Shown here in pieces: positions 1-9,153 of a DNA stretch of 64,000 nt; positions within the stretch are counted from its first letter, which is position 1; each line of letters begins with the position of its first letter. Source of the stretch: Desulfosporosinus acidiphilus SJ4 (GTDB lineage Bacteria > Bacillota > Desulfitobacteriia > Desulfitobacteriales > Desulfitobacteriaceae); contig NC_018068.1 of NCBI RefSeq assembly GCF_000255115.2, forward strand, positions 4,559,977 through 4,623,976, given 5' to 3'. Both the position numbers and the translations under genes were made by a program. The notes under the pieces are model-generated. The model worked only from the letters and a program-made list of their open reading frames with translations. It had not been told where the DNA came from and searched no databases.

Positions 1-488
1 ATAATCAGAGCTCCGGTAAACAGGGCTCCGATTAGTACTTTTAGATTCTCCTCATTATTTACAAGGTTAATTGTTACGAACAAAATAACCATATAGGCCA
101 AGAGTATGTACATACCTTCATAACGATCGGGAAAACCCGTTAGGGAGATATCCGTATACTGAGAAAACTCCGTAGAAAGAATTACAAAGAAGGCATAGAT
201 AGCCATTGGAATATAATAGACACTGATCTTTATCTTGTCTAAACCATAGGACATTGAGAATAATGCCAGACTAAGGATTGAAATGATACAGCATATAATA
301 ATAGATACCATTTTGTAGTAAGAAAAGAAATCCAAATTTTCCTTTTGTCCAGTCCAAAATTCAAAGGACGCACCGGATAAAGGAACAACTTTAAGATAAA
401 CAATTAGAGGTACAACTGATAATAAGAATATTAACGGCACCAATAAATACCAGTTGTAATCTGGTACACGGCCTTCCCTCTTTTCCAT
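1..488 (-). CDS. O-antigen ligase/polymerase-like membrane protein, N-terminal part (cut by window edge)
   Basis: Reading the minus strand from an ATG at 488, the frame stays open to base 1, giving about 162 residues; the C-terminus lies outside the window. An AAAAAGGAG box sits 8 nt before the ATG. The visible part is very hydrophobic, with about four membrane segments. A short loop with a 'FDRYEGM'-like segment (read here as GFPDRYEGMY) is typical of Firmicute O-antigen ligase (Wzy_C) family proteins. It lies about 60 bp after manC in the same direction, so it is probably the next gene of the glycan operon and may polymerise or ligate lipid-linked glycan outside the membrane. The catalytic loop is not visible, so the family call is tentative. 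Confidence 0.6.
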   Translation of the reverse strand, partial: MEKREGRVPDYNWYLLVPLIFLLSVVPLIVYLKVVPLSGASFEFWTGQKENLDFFSYYKMVSIIICCIISILSLALFSMSYGLDKIKISVYYIPMAIYAFFVILSTEFSQYTDISLTGFPDRYEGMYILLAYMVILFVTINLVNNEENLKVLIGALFTGALI

Positions 489-546
489 AAACGTTTCTCC
501 TTTTTAATTCTCGCACTTTATAGAAATCATTTTTGTTATTATAACA

Positions 547-1920
547 TTACTCAGCCCATTTACAATGTTCTTCAACGTCTTCCCAGGTCATAAAAACTCG
601 GACAATATCTTCTTCTACAAGATTACTTCCCATTTGGACCTCAATAAACTCTAACTCAGTGATGGCGCGAAGTCCATGCTTAGAGCCAACTGGGATATTT
701 AAAACGTCCCCAGGCTTAACTCTATAAACTACTCCCTCAAAAGCATAAAGTCCTTCACCACTTATTATTGTCCAGACTTCACTTCGCTGGTTATGATATT
801 GGTAACTAAAGTTTTTCCCTGCCATTAAGCTAAGTCTCTTGGTTAAAACTTCGTTGCCATTCTCAAATACCACCCGATCCAACACACGATACCATCCCCA
901 ACGTCGTTCTTCATACATCGGACGCAGGTCAAATTTACCCACTATCTCTTTAATGGACGGACTAGACTCTTTGTCCGTGACTAAAATTCCATCTGGGCTC
1001 ACTGCCACTACGGCATCTGAAATACCAAGGACAACGACCGGAATGTCTAGCTCATTGATAACATGGGTATTGTGCGCATCTTCACTCAAAATTGCGTTGC
1101 CCAACAATCCATTTGGCATCTCTTCGGTTAAGGTATTCCATGTTCCTAAGTCCTTCCAATCTCCGTCGTATCTTAGAACAACAATATGTTTAGCTTTTTC
1201 CACTACTTCGTAGTCGAAACTAATTTTAGGCAGTTCACTATAGCGATGCAGCAACTCTTCATACTTTGTTGGAAAACCTTTTTGAGTAAGATGGGAAATT
1301 ATGTAGTCGAGTTTGAAAGCAAATACTCCGCAATTCCAGAGAGCCTGTTGCGCCATAAGCCTCTCGGCATCTGTTTTATTAGGCTTTTCTCTAAAATAAC
1401 TTACTCGAGAATAAAACTTTGTTTCCTGATCTGTTTCAGGAACGATATAACCATATTTCTCCGATGGAAACGATGGTGATACTCCAATGAGAGCCAAATC
1501 AGCGTTTGATTCTGTTAGTACCTGTTCCAATTCTTTAAGTTTATTGAAAAAATCTGCTTCTACGTGAGGATCAACTGGTAAGACAACTATTGTCTCATCC
1601 AATCCCGTCTTTTCCTCTGAGTAAAGATACGAAGCAGCTAACGCAATTGCGGAAAACGTGTCTCTGCGCTCTGGTTCCACAATCGTTGTTACGTTTTGGC
1701 CTAATTGACGTTGAATCATATCCACTTGGGCTTTACTGGTGGCAACCAAAGAAGAATGAGCAATACCCACCGATTCCATCTGTTCCCAAACTCTTTGAAC
1801 CATAGAAACGGGTTCTCCCTGCTCATTTTTTAATACTTTCAAAAATTGTTTAGATCTTGCATCATTTGATAAAGGCCAGAGTCGTTTGCCGGAACCACCC
1901 GAAAGTAAAATTAGCTTCAT
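547..1920 (-). CDS. manC: Mannose-1-phosphate guanylyltransferase / mannose-6-phosphate isomerase (bifunctional type)
   Basis: Makes GDP-mannose from mannose-1-phosphate and GTP; many two-domain members also interconvert fructose-6-P and mannose-6-P. The N-terminal nucleotidyltransferase has the signature SGGSGKRLWPLS at residues 7-18 and a REKP motif near residue 177. The C-terminal third is a type II phosphomannose-isomerase cupin, containing YHNQRSEVW and then a GD.LNIP turn. The length of 457 aa is slightly short of the usual 470-480. An AAGGAG box lies 11 nt before the ATG. GDP-mannose is the substrate of Gmd at 20216-21259, so this is the first dedicated step of the GDP-D-rhamnose pathway and could also feed mannosyltransferases. 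It is transcribed with the rest of the locus. Confidence 0.9.
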   Translation of the reverse strand: MKLILLSGGSGKRLWPLSNDARSKQFLKVLKNEQGEPVSMVQRVWEQMESVGIAHSSLVATSKAQVDMIQRQLGQNVTTIVEPERRDTFSAIALAASYLYSEEKTGLDETIVVLPVDPHVEADFFNKLKELEQVLTESNADLALIGVSPSFPSEKYGYIVPETDQETKFYSRVSYFREKPNKTDAERLMAQQALWNCGVFAFKLDYIISHLTQKGFPTKYEELLHRYSELPKISFDYEVVEKAKHIVVLRYDGDWKDLGTWNTLTEEMPNGLLGNAILSEDAHNTHVINELDIPVVVLGISDAVVAVSPDGILVTDKESSPSIKEIVGKFDLRPMYEERRWGWYRVLDRVVFENGNEVLTKRLSLMAGKNFSYQYHNQRSEVWTIISGEGLYAFEGVVYRVKPGDVLNIPVGSKHGLRAITELEFIEVQMGSNLVEEDIVRVFMTWEDVEEHCKWAE

Positions 1921-1991
1921 TGTCTTTTAAACACTCCTTAAATTCTTATAAATCATGTAATTATAACGAACAAGTTCAATTGGATACTGGG

Positions 1992-3146
1992 TTAGACAAA
2001 ACCAAAATCCTTCAATGCACCTAAAAATGCCTTTTTGAAATTTTCTTTGCTAAATTTCTCTGCACTACTCCTTAGCAACGAAGGTTCAAAATTACCGTTC
2101 CCGCTCAATTCCTCAAAGCGTAAAATTCCTGCCATCATACCATTGACAGTTTGCTCATTAAATAATACACCTGTTACCCCATCTTCGACAATATCAATTG
2201 CTCCTCCCTGAGCATAAGCAATCACGGGACAACCGGATGCTAACGCTTCAACCATGGTTAGACCGAAATCCTCTTCTCCGGGAAATAGAAAGGCACGAGC
2301 ACGAGCTAAGTAATCCGCAACAACCTGGTCACTCTGACGACCCATAAATTTAACCAATTTACCATTGCTGCGGTCTATCCTCTTCAGGTGATTTTGCTCT
2401 TCTCCATTTCCAATCACAACTAATTGCCGTTCTAAACGATTGCATGCCTCGATCGCTAATTCAACCCTTTTATACCCTACTAATCTGGAAACGACAAGGT
2501 AAAAATCCTCTCTAATACAAGTAGAGTTAAACCGATGAATATCTACAGGAGGATATATTACTTTTGATTCTCGCCTATAATGCTTTCTTATGCGATCTTG
2601 TACTTCATGTGATATAGCAATAAAATGATCAACTCGATCAGCACTTAGGCGATCCCACAAACGTATCTTATGCATTAACCAGGTTGCCAGCCAACGTTTT
2701 GGACCCTTCAATGATCTCATATATAAGTGATATGAATCCCAAGCGTATCGCATCGGTGTATAGCAACAACAAACATGAAACGTGTCATTCCCCGTAATTA
2801 CCCCTTTTGCACAAGAAGAAGAACTACTAATAACCAAGTCATAATTACTTAGATCAAATTGTTCAAAGGCATAAGGCATTAAGGGCAGCAAATACTGGTG
2901 TTTACGCATGAACTTAGGTAATCGTTGCAAAAAAGATGGATGCACATCAGCCTTCGCCAGGCTAGGAACTAGATTAGCGGGTTCATATAAGGTTGTATAT
3001 ACTGGGGCATCTGGGAAAATTTCTAGAAGTATACTTACTACTTGTTCGGAGCCACCCATGTTGGTCAACCACTCGTGAATAATGGCTACCTTAGGTTGAG
3101 AACTTTCACTAACTACTTTGACCCCTAATTTAGCGTTATTAACCAT
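1992..3146 (-). CDS. GT4 family glycosyltransferase (WbaZ-like)
   Basis: Predicted cytoplasmic retaining glycosyltransferase of family GT4 (GT-B fold). The N-terminus IIHEWLTNMGGSEQV is the typical acceptor-domain start of WbaZ/mannosyltransferase-like enzymes. Near residue 290 it has the E-x7-E motif (EEDFGLTMVE) followed by ALASGCPVIAY, which binds the nucleotide sugar. A TTG lies 12 nt upstream, but the ATG at 3146 has the better-placed GGGGGACAGG box, so I start there. It lies next to manC, so GDP-mannose or GDP-rhamnose is the likely donor (inference). The 276 bp upstream, before the sulfotransferase gene, contain only a short CCTCCA/TGGAGG hairpin. Confidence 0.85.
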   Translation of the reverse strand: MVNNAKLGVKVVSESSQPKVAIIHEWLTNMGGSEQVVSILLEIFPDAPVYTTLYEPANLVPSLAKADVHPSFLQRLPKFMRKHQYLLPLMPYAFEQFDLSNYDLVISSSSSCAKGVITGNDTFHVCCCYTPMRYAWDSYHLYMRSLKGPKRWLATWLMHKIRLWDRLSADRVDHFIAISHEVQDRIRKHYRRESKVIYPPVDIHRFNSTCIREDFYLVVSRLVGYKRVELAIEACNRLERQLVVIGNGEEQNHLKRIDRSNGKLVKFMGRQSDQVVADYLARARAFLFPGEEDFGLTMVEALASGCPVIAYAQGGAIDIVEDGVTGVLFNEQTVNGMMAGILRFEELSGNGNFEPSLLRSSAEKFSKENFKKAFLGALKDFGFV

Positions 3147-3422
3147 CCTGTCCCCCAAGTTATCAGTCTCCTTTGGAGACTTGCATCTATGTTTTTATAA
3201 TAAAATTAAGTAATTTGGGAATGGAATAATTTATAATAACCCATTTGGTTGTAATTCCATCCTGTAATATTTTTCTAGGTAATACCCAGATTAAATGAAT
3301 CACATTTCGCAGGTCGATAAATATCAGAAACTTCACCCAACATTAGGTTTCTTTCCAATGTCCCAGTTCCACCTCCAGTTCCTTGGAGGGTAACCATTGC
3401 CCGTTTGCGAATTATGGATATT

Positions 3423-5093
3423 TTATCCTGTTACTTTCACTCTGCACTCAGCAAACATATGCCCCGGGAACTGATCAAACCAAAAAACCATCTCCTGCAC
3501 TAGTGTTATTCGAAGAACATACTCACCTATACTATGAGGACTGTGTACATTAAGCCCGTAGGTATCTGTGCTCTGTGCGCTAAGTGGTCGAAGTAATAGT
3601 GATCGGTCTCCTTCAAAAACAACAGATTCGCCTCCAGAAACACTATACCAATGATACGACAGATAAACTGGATTGGGCGGAAAGCTTGCCAGATTATATA
3701 CTGATTCATTCGTAACACTCACCAAAGCAGTAAACCGAGTGTTGCATAATATCTCCGACACAACTTTCTCAATCTTTATGGAGACACCTGATGACATTTC
3801 CATCGGCAATGGCAAGCTCAGATCCGCACTCTCATAGGAAATCTTAGGATAAAGCCCCGTAATTCCTTCAAAGAATGTTCGCTTAAACCCACTGATATAA
3901 AAGCTACAGGCCCGTTCTTTCCAGTGATAAACGGTTTCTCCAAGATTTTCTCCAGTATGCAGGGCCACAGTCAAATGGTAGTGTCCTTCACCAAGATCCA
4001 TTTTCTGACTGAAGATAACGCATATAACCTGCCCTTGATGAACAGATATATGGTGAGCCAGATGATAACTGTTCGTTCCGAAGACAATTTGTCCATAATC
4101 ATCCTTAATACAGATACCAACAATAAGGTTCATTTCGTCAATATATGAATACATAATGATGCGGATCAGCGCAGTTTCACCCGATGAAATGCGAGAATAA
4201 TAAGTCTCCGTCCCGCTGACATCCACTGCCAGAATTTCTACTTCGCGAGAGCCAGTATCGCCTTCTTTTAAATTACAATCCCGAGTATTCTCTTTTCTTT
4301 CCAATTGTTGAACTGACGGATGAATCTGAATGGTTTTCTCTGTATTTGCCTGAAGCTCCCATCTCCTGCGCTCGATGCATTCGCCCAAAAGTTGGCGCTT
4401 CTTCTGTTTATAAAGTTTCAATCCATAAGAATATAGCTCCATATCTAGGCTTGAGATCTCCTGGATCCTCTGTACTAACTGACCATCTATCTCTTCTATC
4501 TTTGGACGACTGGCTGTGACGTTGTTTCTCGGTATCCGTTCCACTAACGGCCAGCAACAATCTAAACTGAGAAAATCAAGTGAATCGGACATATCTTCTG
4601 TGATACCAACAAAGTCCAAACTTGTCAAGTTTTCCTTGGCTAGATCTAACCGTTCAGCCAGAGACGTGGACCTCTTAGTCGTAAGTCCACCAGTCAGATA
4701 CCAAGTTTGGACATTGCGGAGGTGTTTATACTCTTCCGAATCCAAAAGCCAATTGATATAAGTGGCCAAATCCATGCTTTTGGCCATCTTAACAGATAGA
4801 TCACGTTGAACCTCTTCTGTCTGACGATAGAAGTAGTACATCGATAAAAAGCGTTCTAGCGGTTGCCGTAAGAAGGTCAAACGATAACGTTCTTGCTCGA
4901 AATACGTCTGCATCTGATCATAGGTCAAATGACCGCCCACCATTGCAAATGATCGAATCGCTTCAGCTCTTTGTTTACCAATATTAACATCCCTAACCTG
5001 ATAAACCTGCTCTTCCCCCAAGATATTACGGAAAAATGTGAAAAGAGATGTTCCTGCCGTTTTCGGGATGTGAAGAAAGAAGTATTTATTCAT
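3423..5093 (-). CDS. Sulfotransferase fused to a Wzt-type glycan-binding domain and an Ig-like domain
   Basis: Predicted PAPS-dependent carbohydrate sulfotransferase with extra domains. Residues 6-17 (FLHIPKTAGTSL) are the 5'-phosphosulfate loop of the sulfotransferase-2 family, and residues 72-86 (LTFLRQPLERFLSMY) are the 3'-phosphate motif. Residues about 283-415 resemble the C-terminal domain of the ABC ATPase encoded at 18104-19429: a NLIVGI...GTNS strand pair, then GHYHLTVA, then HWKERACSFYI. Residues about 440-556 form a third, beta-rich domain that matches the small membrane-anchored protein encoded at 11266-11757 (VTN.S, NPV..SYH, VQE.V.WF). The first Met follows a GGAG box. Sulfotransferase activity is well supported. 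The idea that the two C-terminal domains hold the exported glycan or its carrier is inference. Confidence 0.8.
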   Translation of the reverse strand: MNKYFFLHIPKTAGTSLFTFFRNILGEEQVYQVRDVNIGKQRAEAIRSFAMVGGHLTYDQMQTYFEQERYRLTFLRQPLERFLSMYYFYRQTEEVQRDLSVKMAKSMDLATYINWLLDSEEYKHLRNVQTWYLTGGLTTKRSTSLAERLDLAKENLTSLDFVGITEDMSDSLDFLSLDCCWPLVERIPRNNVTASRPKIEEIDGQLVQRIQEISSLDMELYSYGLKLYKQKKRQLLGECIERRRWELQANTEKTIQIHPSVQQLERKENTRDCNLKEGDTGSREVEILAVDVSGTETYYSRISSGETALIRIIMYSYIDEMNLIVGICIKDDYGQIVFGTNSYHLAHHISVHQGQVICVIFSQKMDLGEGHYHLTVALHTGENLGETVYHWKERACSFYISGFKRTFFEGITGLYPKISYESADLSLPLPMEMSSGVSIKIEKVVSEILCNTRFTALVSVTNESVYNLASFPPNPVYLSYHWYSVSGGESVVFEGDRSLLLRPLSAQSTDTYGLNVHSPHSIGEYVLRITLVQEMVFWFDQFPGHMFAECRVKVTG

Positions 5094-5449
5094 TAGCTGT
5101 GTTCTCCACTGTTCTATAATAAAAATATTTCTTTAACTTACCGTGGTCTTTTCATTTTATAGTTCATAAGTATTACAGGCTGAATTGAACTAATTCTAAT
5201 AACATAACAAATATCAAAACTATTAGCAACTGTTTTAATAGATTTCCTTTTAAAAATACCTAATGATACCACTTTTTCTTCCAAGTATCACTGGCATTTC
5301 ATAAACATTGCAATGAATTTGTCAAGTAAAGATTTCAATTTGCTATGTTGTATTAAACCACTGCGCGGTTGCTTTGCGAGTCCCCATTACCAAGTTTCAT
5401 GATATGATCTCTTCAGTTTAAATCTATTAAAATTGAAAGGATTATTTTT

Positions 5450-5947
5450 ATGTCTTAGAATACCCAGGCTATTTCTTCTCATCTTCAAAAGATGATTCCA
5501 GTTAAAGTTATTTCCAAAAAATTCACAGGTAACTTCTTAACCTTCTATAACAGTCTTCATCTGCTAAATTCTGTTGCATCAAGAGTCATAACTTTAGATT
5601 TATTCCTGTCCCTTTAATCCGTCCACAAAAAACTCACCGACTCGCCGATACAGGTCTGTTATCATTCTGCATGTTCTACTTAATCGTCTCGTTAAAACCC
5701 GGCATTATGCGGCTGCAATTTAGTCGAAACATTACATCAAATCTTTTGAGATTCAGGTCAAGAATACCACGAAATCCACACTTCTTTAGTTTCTAGACAC
5801 CATTTTATCTCAAGATATAGGCAAAAAATTAGCGGGGATGTTGAGTTTGTCAATAAGTATGTTAAAAAGTTGAATACCGTTCAGCTAGTTATAAGCCAAG
5901 TACATATTATATTTGATTCTAATCGACTGTTAAAGTGTGCAAATTAA
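5450..5947 (+). pseudogene. Decayed coding remnant, possibly a transposase, in an 876-bp gap
   Basis: The gap 5094-5970 separates the sulfotransferase and acetyltransferase genes and holds no intact gene. On the plus strand a GAAAGG box precedes an ATG at 5450. The frame reads protein-like sequence (AISSHLQKMIPVKV, NFLTFYNSLHLLNSV) but has a stop at codon 3, another after about 50 codons and three more in the middle. It is then open again to a TAA at 5945-5947. Neighbouring frames read protein-like in the middle part, suggesting frameshifts. The gene density around it and the plus orientation inside a minus-strand operon suggest a dead insertion, but I cannot name the family. The flanking 5094-5449 is AT-rich with nothing else recognised. 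Confidence 0.35.
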
Positions 5948-5970
5948 ATTCTAGCATCATGGTCAGGAAA

Positions 5971-6552
5971 TTAAAAGGATATTTCTTTAATTACCTTAGC
6001 AGGAATTCCAGCAACGATTGAATAAGGGGGCACATCTCTATTTACAAAAGAACATGACGCTACTACAGAGTGCTCTCCGATTATACAGGGACCAGCAATT
6101 GTAGAGTTGCTAGCTACCCACGAACCCCTCTTAATAATAACATCTCTTCCAGAACTTGGGAAATCTCTCTGACGTTTCTCGTCAAATGAGTAATAATTAT
6201 GTGTTCCAGTTATGACTGAAACATTATGACCAAAAAATACCCAATCCTCTATAGTAATATTTCCACTAGAAAGATTAAAAAGTGCATTATTTAGCACGGC
6301 TGTATTTGCAATATTCAACCTTTCCTTTTCATTACCAAAAACCAAATATTTGTCCGTAATTATTTTCTTGATTGTATTCTCAAATTCCTTAGTGTTTAGA
6401 TAATCAATATTAATAGTTGTATTCTCAGTATTTTCCTTTAATAGACATTGAATTTGAGATTGAATTTGTGACTGAAATTCATTACTACTTAAGTAGTGAT
6501 ATAAATGTTCTTTTAGTATTCGTTTAATGATATTACTTATTAGTTTGGGCAC
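5971..6552 (-). CDS. Hexapeptide-repeat (left-handed beta-helix) acetyltransferase
   Basis: Likely acetyl-CoA-dependent sugar O-acetyltransferase of the WbbJ/Maa/NodL type. The C-terminal half has hexapeptide turns (ITIEDWVFFGHNVSVITG, GSWVASNSTIAGP, IGEHSVVASCSFVNRDVPP). It ends with the family's closing motif YSIVAGIPAKVIKEI. The catalytic-type histidine is in ITGTHNYY near residue 117. The first 70 residues are an unrelated basic/polar helical stretch. The start is a GTG with TAGGAG 8 nt upstream. It lies downstream of an acyltransferase-3 gene, so two different O-acylation activities are paired here. The target is presumably the glycan made by this locus. Confidence 0.8.
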   Translation of the reverse strand: MPKLISNIIKRILKEHLYHYLSSNEFQSQIQSQIQCLLKENTENTTINIDYLNTKEFENTIKKIITDKYLVFGNEKERLNIANTAVLNNALFNLSSGNITIEDWVFFGHNVSVITGTHNYYSFDEKRQRDFPSSGRDVIIKRGSWVASNSTIAGPCIIGEHSVVASCSFVNRDVPPYSIVAGIPAKVIKEISF

Positions 6553-6633
6553 TATTTCAACTCCTATAATTATTTTCCCACTTAGTCGTTAAATAACCCC
6601 AATTCTGATACTTGAGTTGCTTTTTTATCCGGA

Positions 6634-7668
6634 TCATCCGAATATTAATTTTATTACAGGAATTCGCTTCCCAACATATGTTATAACAAAGGATATAATG
6701 AATACCGTTACTATAGTAAATGGCAAGCTTGTAATCAGATTCCCGATATTTAATTTCACTTGTATCCCAAAGATTCCTTGAGATAGTAAATCCATAACTA
6801 TTATGTGTATTGCATAAATACCGAGCACATTTGGTGCTAGATTTTTAGCTGTTTTACATAAATAATTATACTTATTTATATAATCGTTCAAACTATTAAA
6901 AACAACAAAAAGTGTTATTGTCATTATCACCACATTGTAGCTTAAGTAATCATAGTAATATATCCAAGGTGTACTGCCGTTTATATACGTGAGCACTGAA
7001 GTAATAACGATAGATAACATTAATATTACAATACAGGTGATCAATTTCTTGCCTTTTAATTTAAAATCTTTTAGATAATGTCCCGCAACATAGTAACAAA
7101 TGTAAAATAAAAAATACGTAAAGGCATTTAGTCTGACAGATAAATTTGGCATATAATAATTTAATAAGCTTTGTAATATTGAAAAGGAAAATGCAATTAA
7201 TAACAGATACAATTGTAACCTTCTTGAGGAATTCTGCATAACTATTCTTAAAGCTGGCGTAATTAAATAAAGTCCTAAAATAATATAAAAAAAATAAAGA
7301 TGTACAAAAGGTGAACCCGATAAAATTCTTTCTACAATTAAATTCGATGTTAACTGAACTTTATTATGGAATTTATCCCAGCAGAAATAAACAATAGTCC
7401 ATGCCACGAAAGGTATGCCTACTCGGTATGTCCTTTTTTGGAAAAGAAGTCTCATGGATTCATTCTTACCGAGCAAAGTGTAGCCACTCAACATAACAAA
7501 TAAAGGTACAGACCATCTTACACTTGAAACAATAATGTTACCAACCCACCACAATTTACTACCAAATTTATAATTTAATATAAGTGTTGCCACTGTATGT
7601 ATTGTAATAACTGCAAATATCGCCAAAATTTTTGCCATATCTACCCAAGCAACTCTCTTATACTCCAT
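6634..7668 (-). CDS. Acyltransferase family 3 membrane protein (sugar O-acetyltransferase)
   Basis: Integral membrane acyltransferase-3 (Acyl_transf_3/OafA-like) protein of about 344 residues with roughly ten membrane segments. The N-terminal motif R-x10-A..AVITIHT contains the family's conserved histidine (WVDMAKILAIFAVITIHT). A second hallmark, RVGIPFVAW, follows near residue 92. Members move acetyl groups across the membrane onto surface sugars. I place the start at the ATG at 7668, which has AAGGGTGGG upstream, rather than six codons earlier. It sits between gtrA-like and hexapeptide acetyltransferase genes, consistent with decoration of the exported glycan. Gene composition is strongly AT-rich. 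Confidence 0.85.
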   Translation of the reverse strand: MEYKRVAWVDMAKILAIFAVITIHTVATLILNYKFGSKLWWVGNIIVSSVRWSVPLFVMLSGYTLLGKNESMRLLFQKRTYRVGIPFVAWTIVYFCWDKFHNKVQLTSNLIVERILSGSPFVHLYFFYIILGLYLITPALRIVMQNSSRRLQLYLLLIAFSFSILQSLLNYYMPNLSVRLNAFTYFLFYICYYVAGHYLKDFKLKGKKLITCIVILMLSIVITSVLTYINGSTPWIYYYDYLSYNVVIMTITLFVVFNSLNDYINKYNYLCKTAKNLAPNVLGIYAIHIIVMDLLSQGIFGIQVKLNIGNLITSLPFTIVTVFIISFVITYVGKRIPVIKLIFG

Positions 7669-7796
7669 TATAATCCCACCCTTCAAGTATCAAATCGGAC
7701 CATCAAAACAGGCCTATCTGTTTCTTTGCATTCCGGAATAGTAAAGTCTCAACACCCAAGACCATGAGTGCATTGAACAGAAGATTATTTAAAGTC

Positions 7797-8192
7797 TTAT
7801 CTGTCCGAAAATGTCCAGAATTTATTCAACAAAAAATTACTAACAGGAATTGCTACTGTAACAATAATTTGGCCTATAATATAGCTCCATTTAGCTATTT
7901 GAACTGAATAGTACATAATAGAGATATTTATCCCGAAACCTAGGCAAGAAACTACAATATATTTGAAAAATCTATAGGAATTTCCCTCGTTCTTAATTCT
8001 AAATGTCCAGCGCTTGTTTAGAATGTAAGATATGCATACTACTATTGAAAACCCAAATGCGGAGCTGATGACCGGGTTCTGTCGAAATACTTCAACTAAT
8101 AGGACTACACTACCAAAATGAATTGAAGCTCCAATAATCCCTACAACCCCATACTTTACTATTTGCATAAAGCTTTCACGATTTAATTTCAC
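7797..8192 (-). CDS. GtrA-family membrane protein (lipid-linked sugar flippase candidate)
   Basis: Small GtrA/DPMS-family protein with four membrane segments: QIVKYGVVGIIGASIHFGSVVLLVEVF, then FGFSIVVCISYILNKRWTF, where the NKRWTF turn is diagnostic. A closing segment repeats NFLLNKFWTF. GtrA proteins are thought to flip undecaprenyl-phosphate-sugar made by a GtrB partner. The gene overlaps the end of the GT2 gene. I place the start at a GTG (8192) inside the overlap, which gives 131 residues, the usual size; an ATG at 8165 is an alternative. The arrangement gtrB-gtrA-acyltransferase suggests translational coupling. Confidence 0.85.
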   Translation of the reverse strand: MKLNRESFMQIVKYGVVGIIGASIHFGSVVLLVEVFRQNPVISSAFGFSIVVCISYILNKRWTFRIKNEGNSYRFFKYIVVSCLGFGINISIMYYSVQIAKWSYIIGQIIVTVAIPVSNFLLNKFWTFSDR

Positions 8193-9117
8193 TCTTTTTT
8201 TCTGTCCCTTCAGAAATAATAAACCTAGGTCTATGTTTGACTTCATTATAAATTGCAGCAATATATTCACCAATTACTCCCAAACTAATCATTAACACAC
8301 TTCCAATAATCAACAATAAAACAATAACTGTCGTAAATCCAGTTACTGCATTCCCAGAAAATTTCATATACAGAGTTTGAATTATCATCAAAATTGCCGC
8401 AAGAAGGAACGAGACCCCTAAAACAGACACAATTCTTAACGGAATGGTTGAAAACGAAACAATAGCTTTAATACCTAACTTAACAAGATTTTTTACTGAC
8501 CAAGTAGACTTACCTCCGGCTCTCTTATCAACACTGAAAGGTATCTTCTCAACTCTAAAACCCAGCCATGCTGCCATACCCCGGAAAAAGACATTTCTCT
8601 CGTCCATCTTTTTCCATTCGTTAACGACCTTTCTGTCCATTAATTTATAATCTGATGCACCATTAAGACTATATCCAGAAAAAAGCTTAAGCATTGCATA
8701 GAAAAGTCTCGAGCCAATTTTATTTATGTACGGCTCATCACCCCTACTTACCTTAATGCACTCCACAATTTCAGCACCACATTTCCAAGCCTCAATCATA
8801 TCCTTTATAAGTTTCGGCGGATGCTGCAGGTCAGCATCCATTATGATTACCCCATCTCCTTCAGCTTTTTCAAGACCAGCACACAAGGCTTGCTCTTTCC
8901 CAAAGTTTCTGCTGAGTCTATAAGCTCTAATTTGGGGAATGATAGTATGCAACTCCATAATAATATTCCATGATGCATCCTTAGATCCGTCATCTATGAA
9001 TATTAATTCAAATGGAATACCTAAGTTATTAACTTGATTAACAATAAGAATAATGCTATCTTTCAAATGCTCCGCTTCGTTATATATAGGTATTACAATG
9101 GAGATTAATTTTTTCAT
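8176..9117 (-). CDS. GtrB-like GT2 glycosyltransferase (polyprenyl-phosphate sugar synthase)
   Basis: GT2 enzyme that probably moves a sugar from a nucleotide donor to undecaprenyl phosphate on the cytoplasmic face. It has SIVIPIYNEAEHL at the start, FIDDGSKDAS (first Asp motif) near residue 43, and MDADLQHPP (DxD-like) near residue 94. Two C-terminal membrane segments fit the GtrB/ArnC/DPM1 architecture. The length of 313 aa is normal. The ATG at 9126 is too close to its ribosome site, so I use the ATG at 9117. The gene lies between a GT-C membrane protein gene and gtrA, forming the classical three-part gtrA/gtrB/transferase cassette. Confidence 0.88.
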   Translation of the reverse strand: MKKLISIVIPIYNEAEHLKDSIILIVNQVNNLGIPFELIFIDDGSKDASWNIIMELHTIIPQIRAYRLSRNFGKEQALCAGLEKAEGDGVIIMDADLQHPPKLIKDMIEAWKCGAEIVECIKVSRGDEPYINKIGSRLFYAMLKLFSGYSLNGASDYKLMDRKVVNEWKKMDERNVFFRGMAAWLGFRVEKIPFSVDKRAGGKSTWSVKNLVKLGIKAIVSFSTIPLRIVSVLGVSFLLAAILMIIQTLYMKFSGNAVTGFTTVIVLLLIIGSVLMISLGVIGEYIAAIYNEVKHRPRFIISEGTEKKSEIKS

Positions 9118-9153
9118 TTGAAGCATCTACCTTCTTTCAAAATGTGCCATAAT

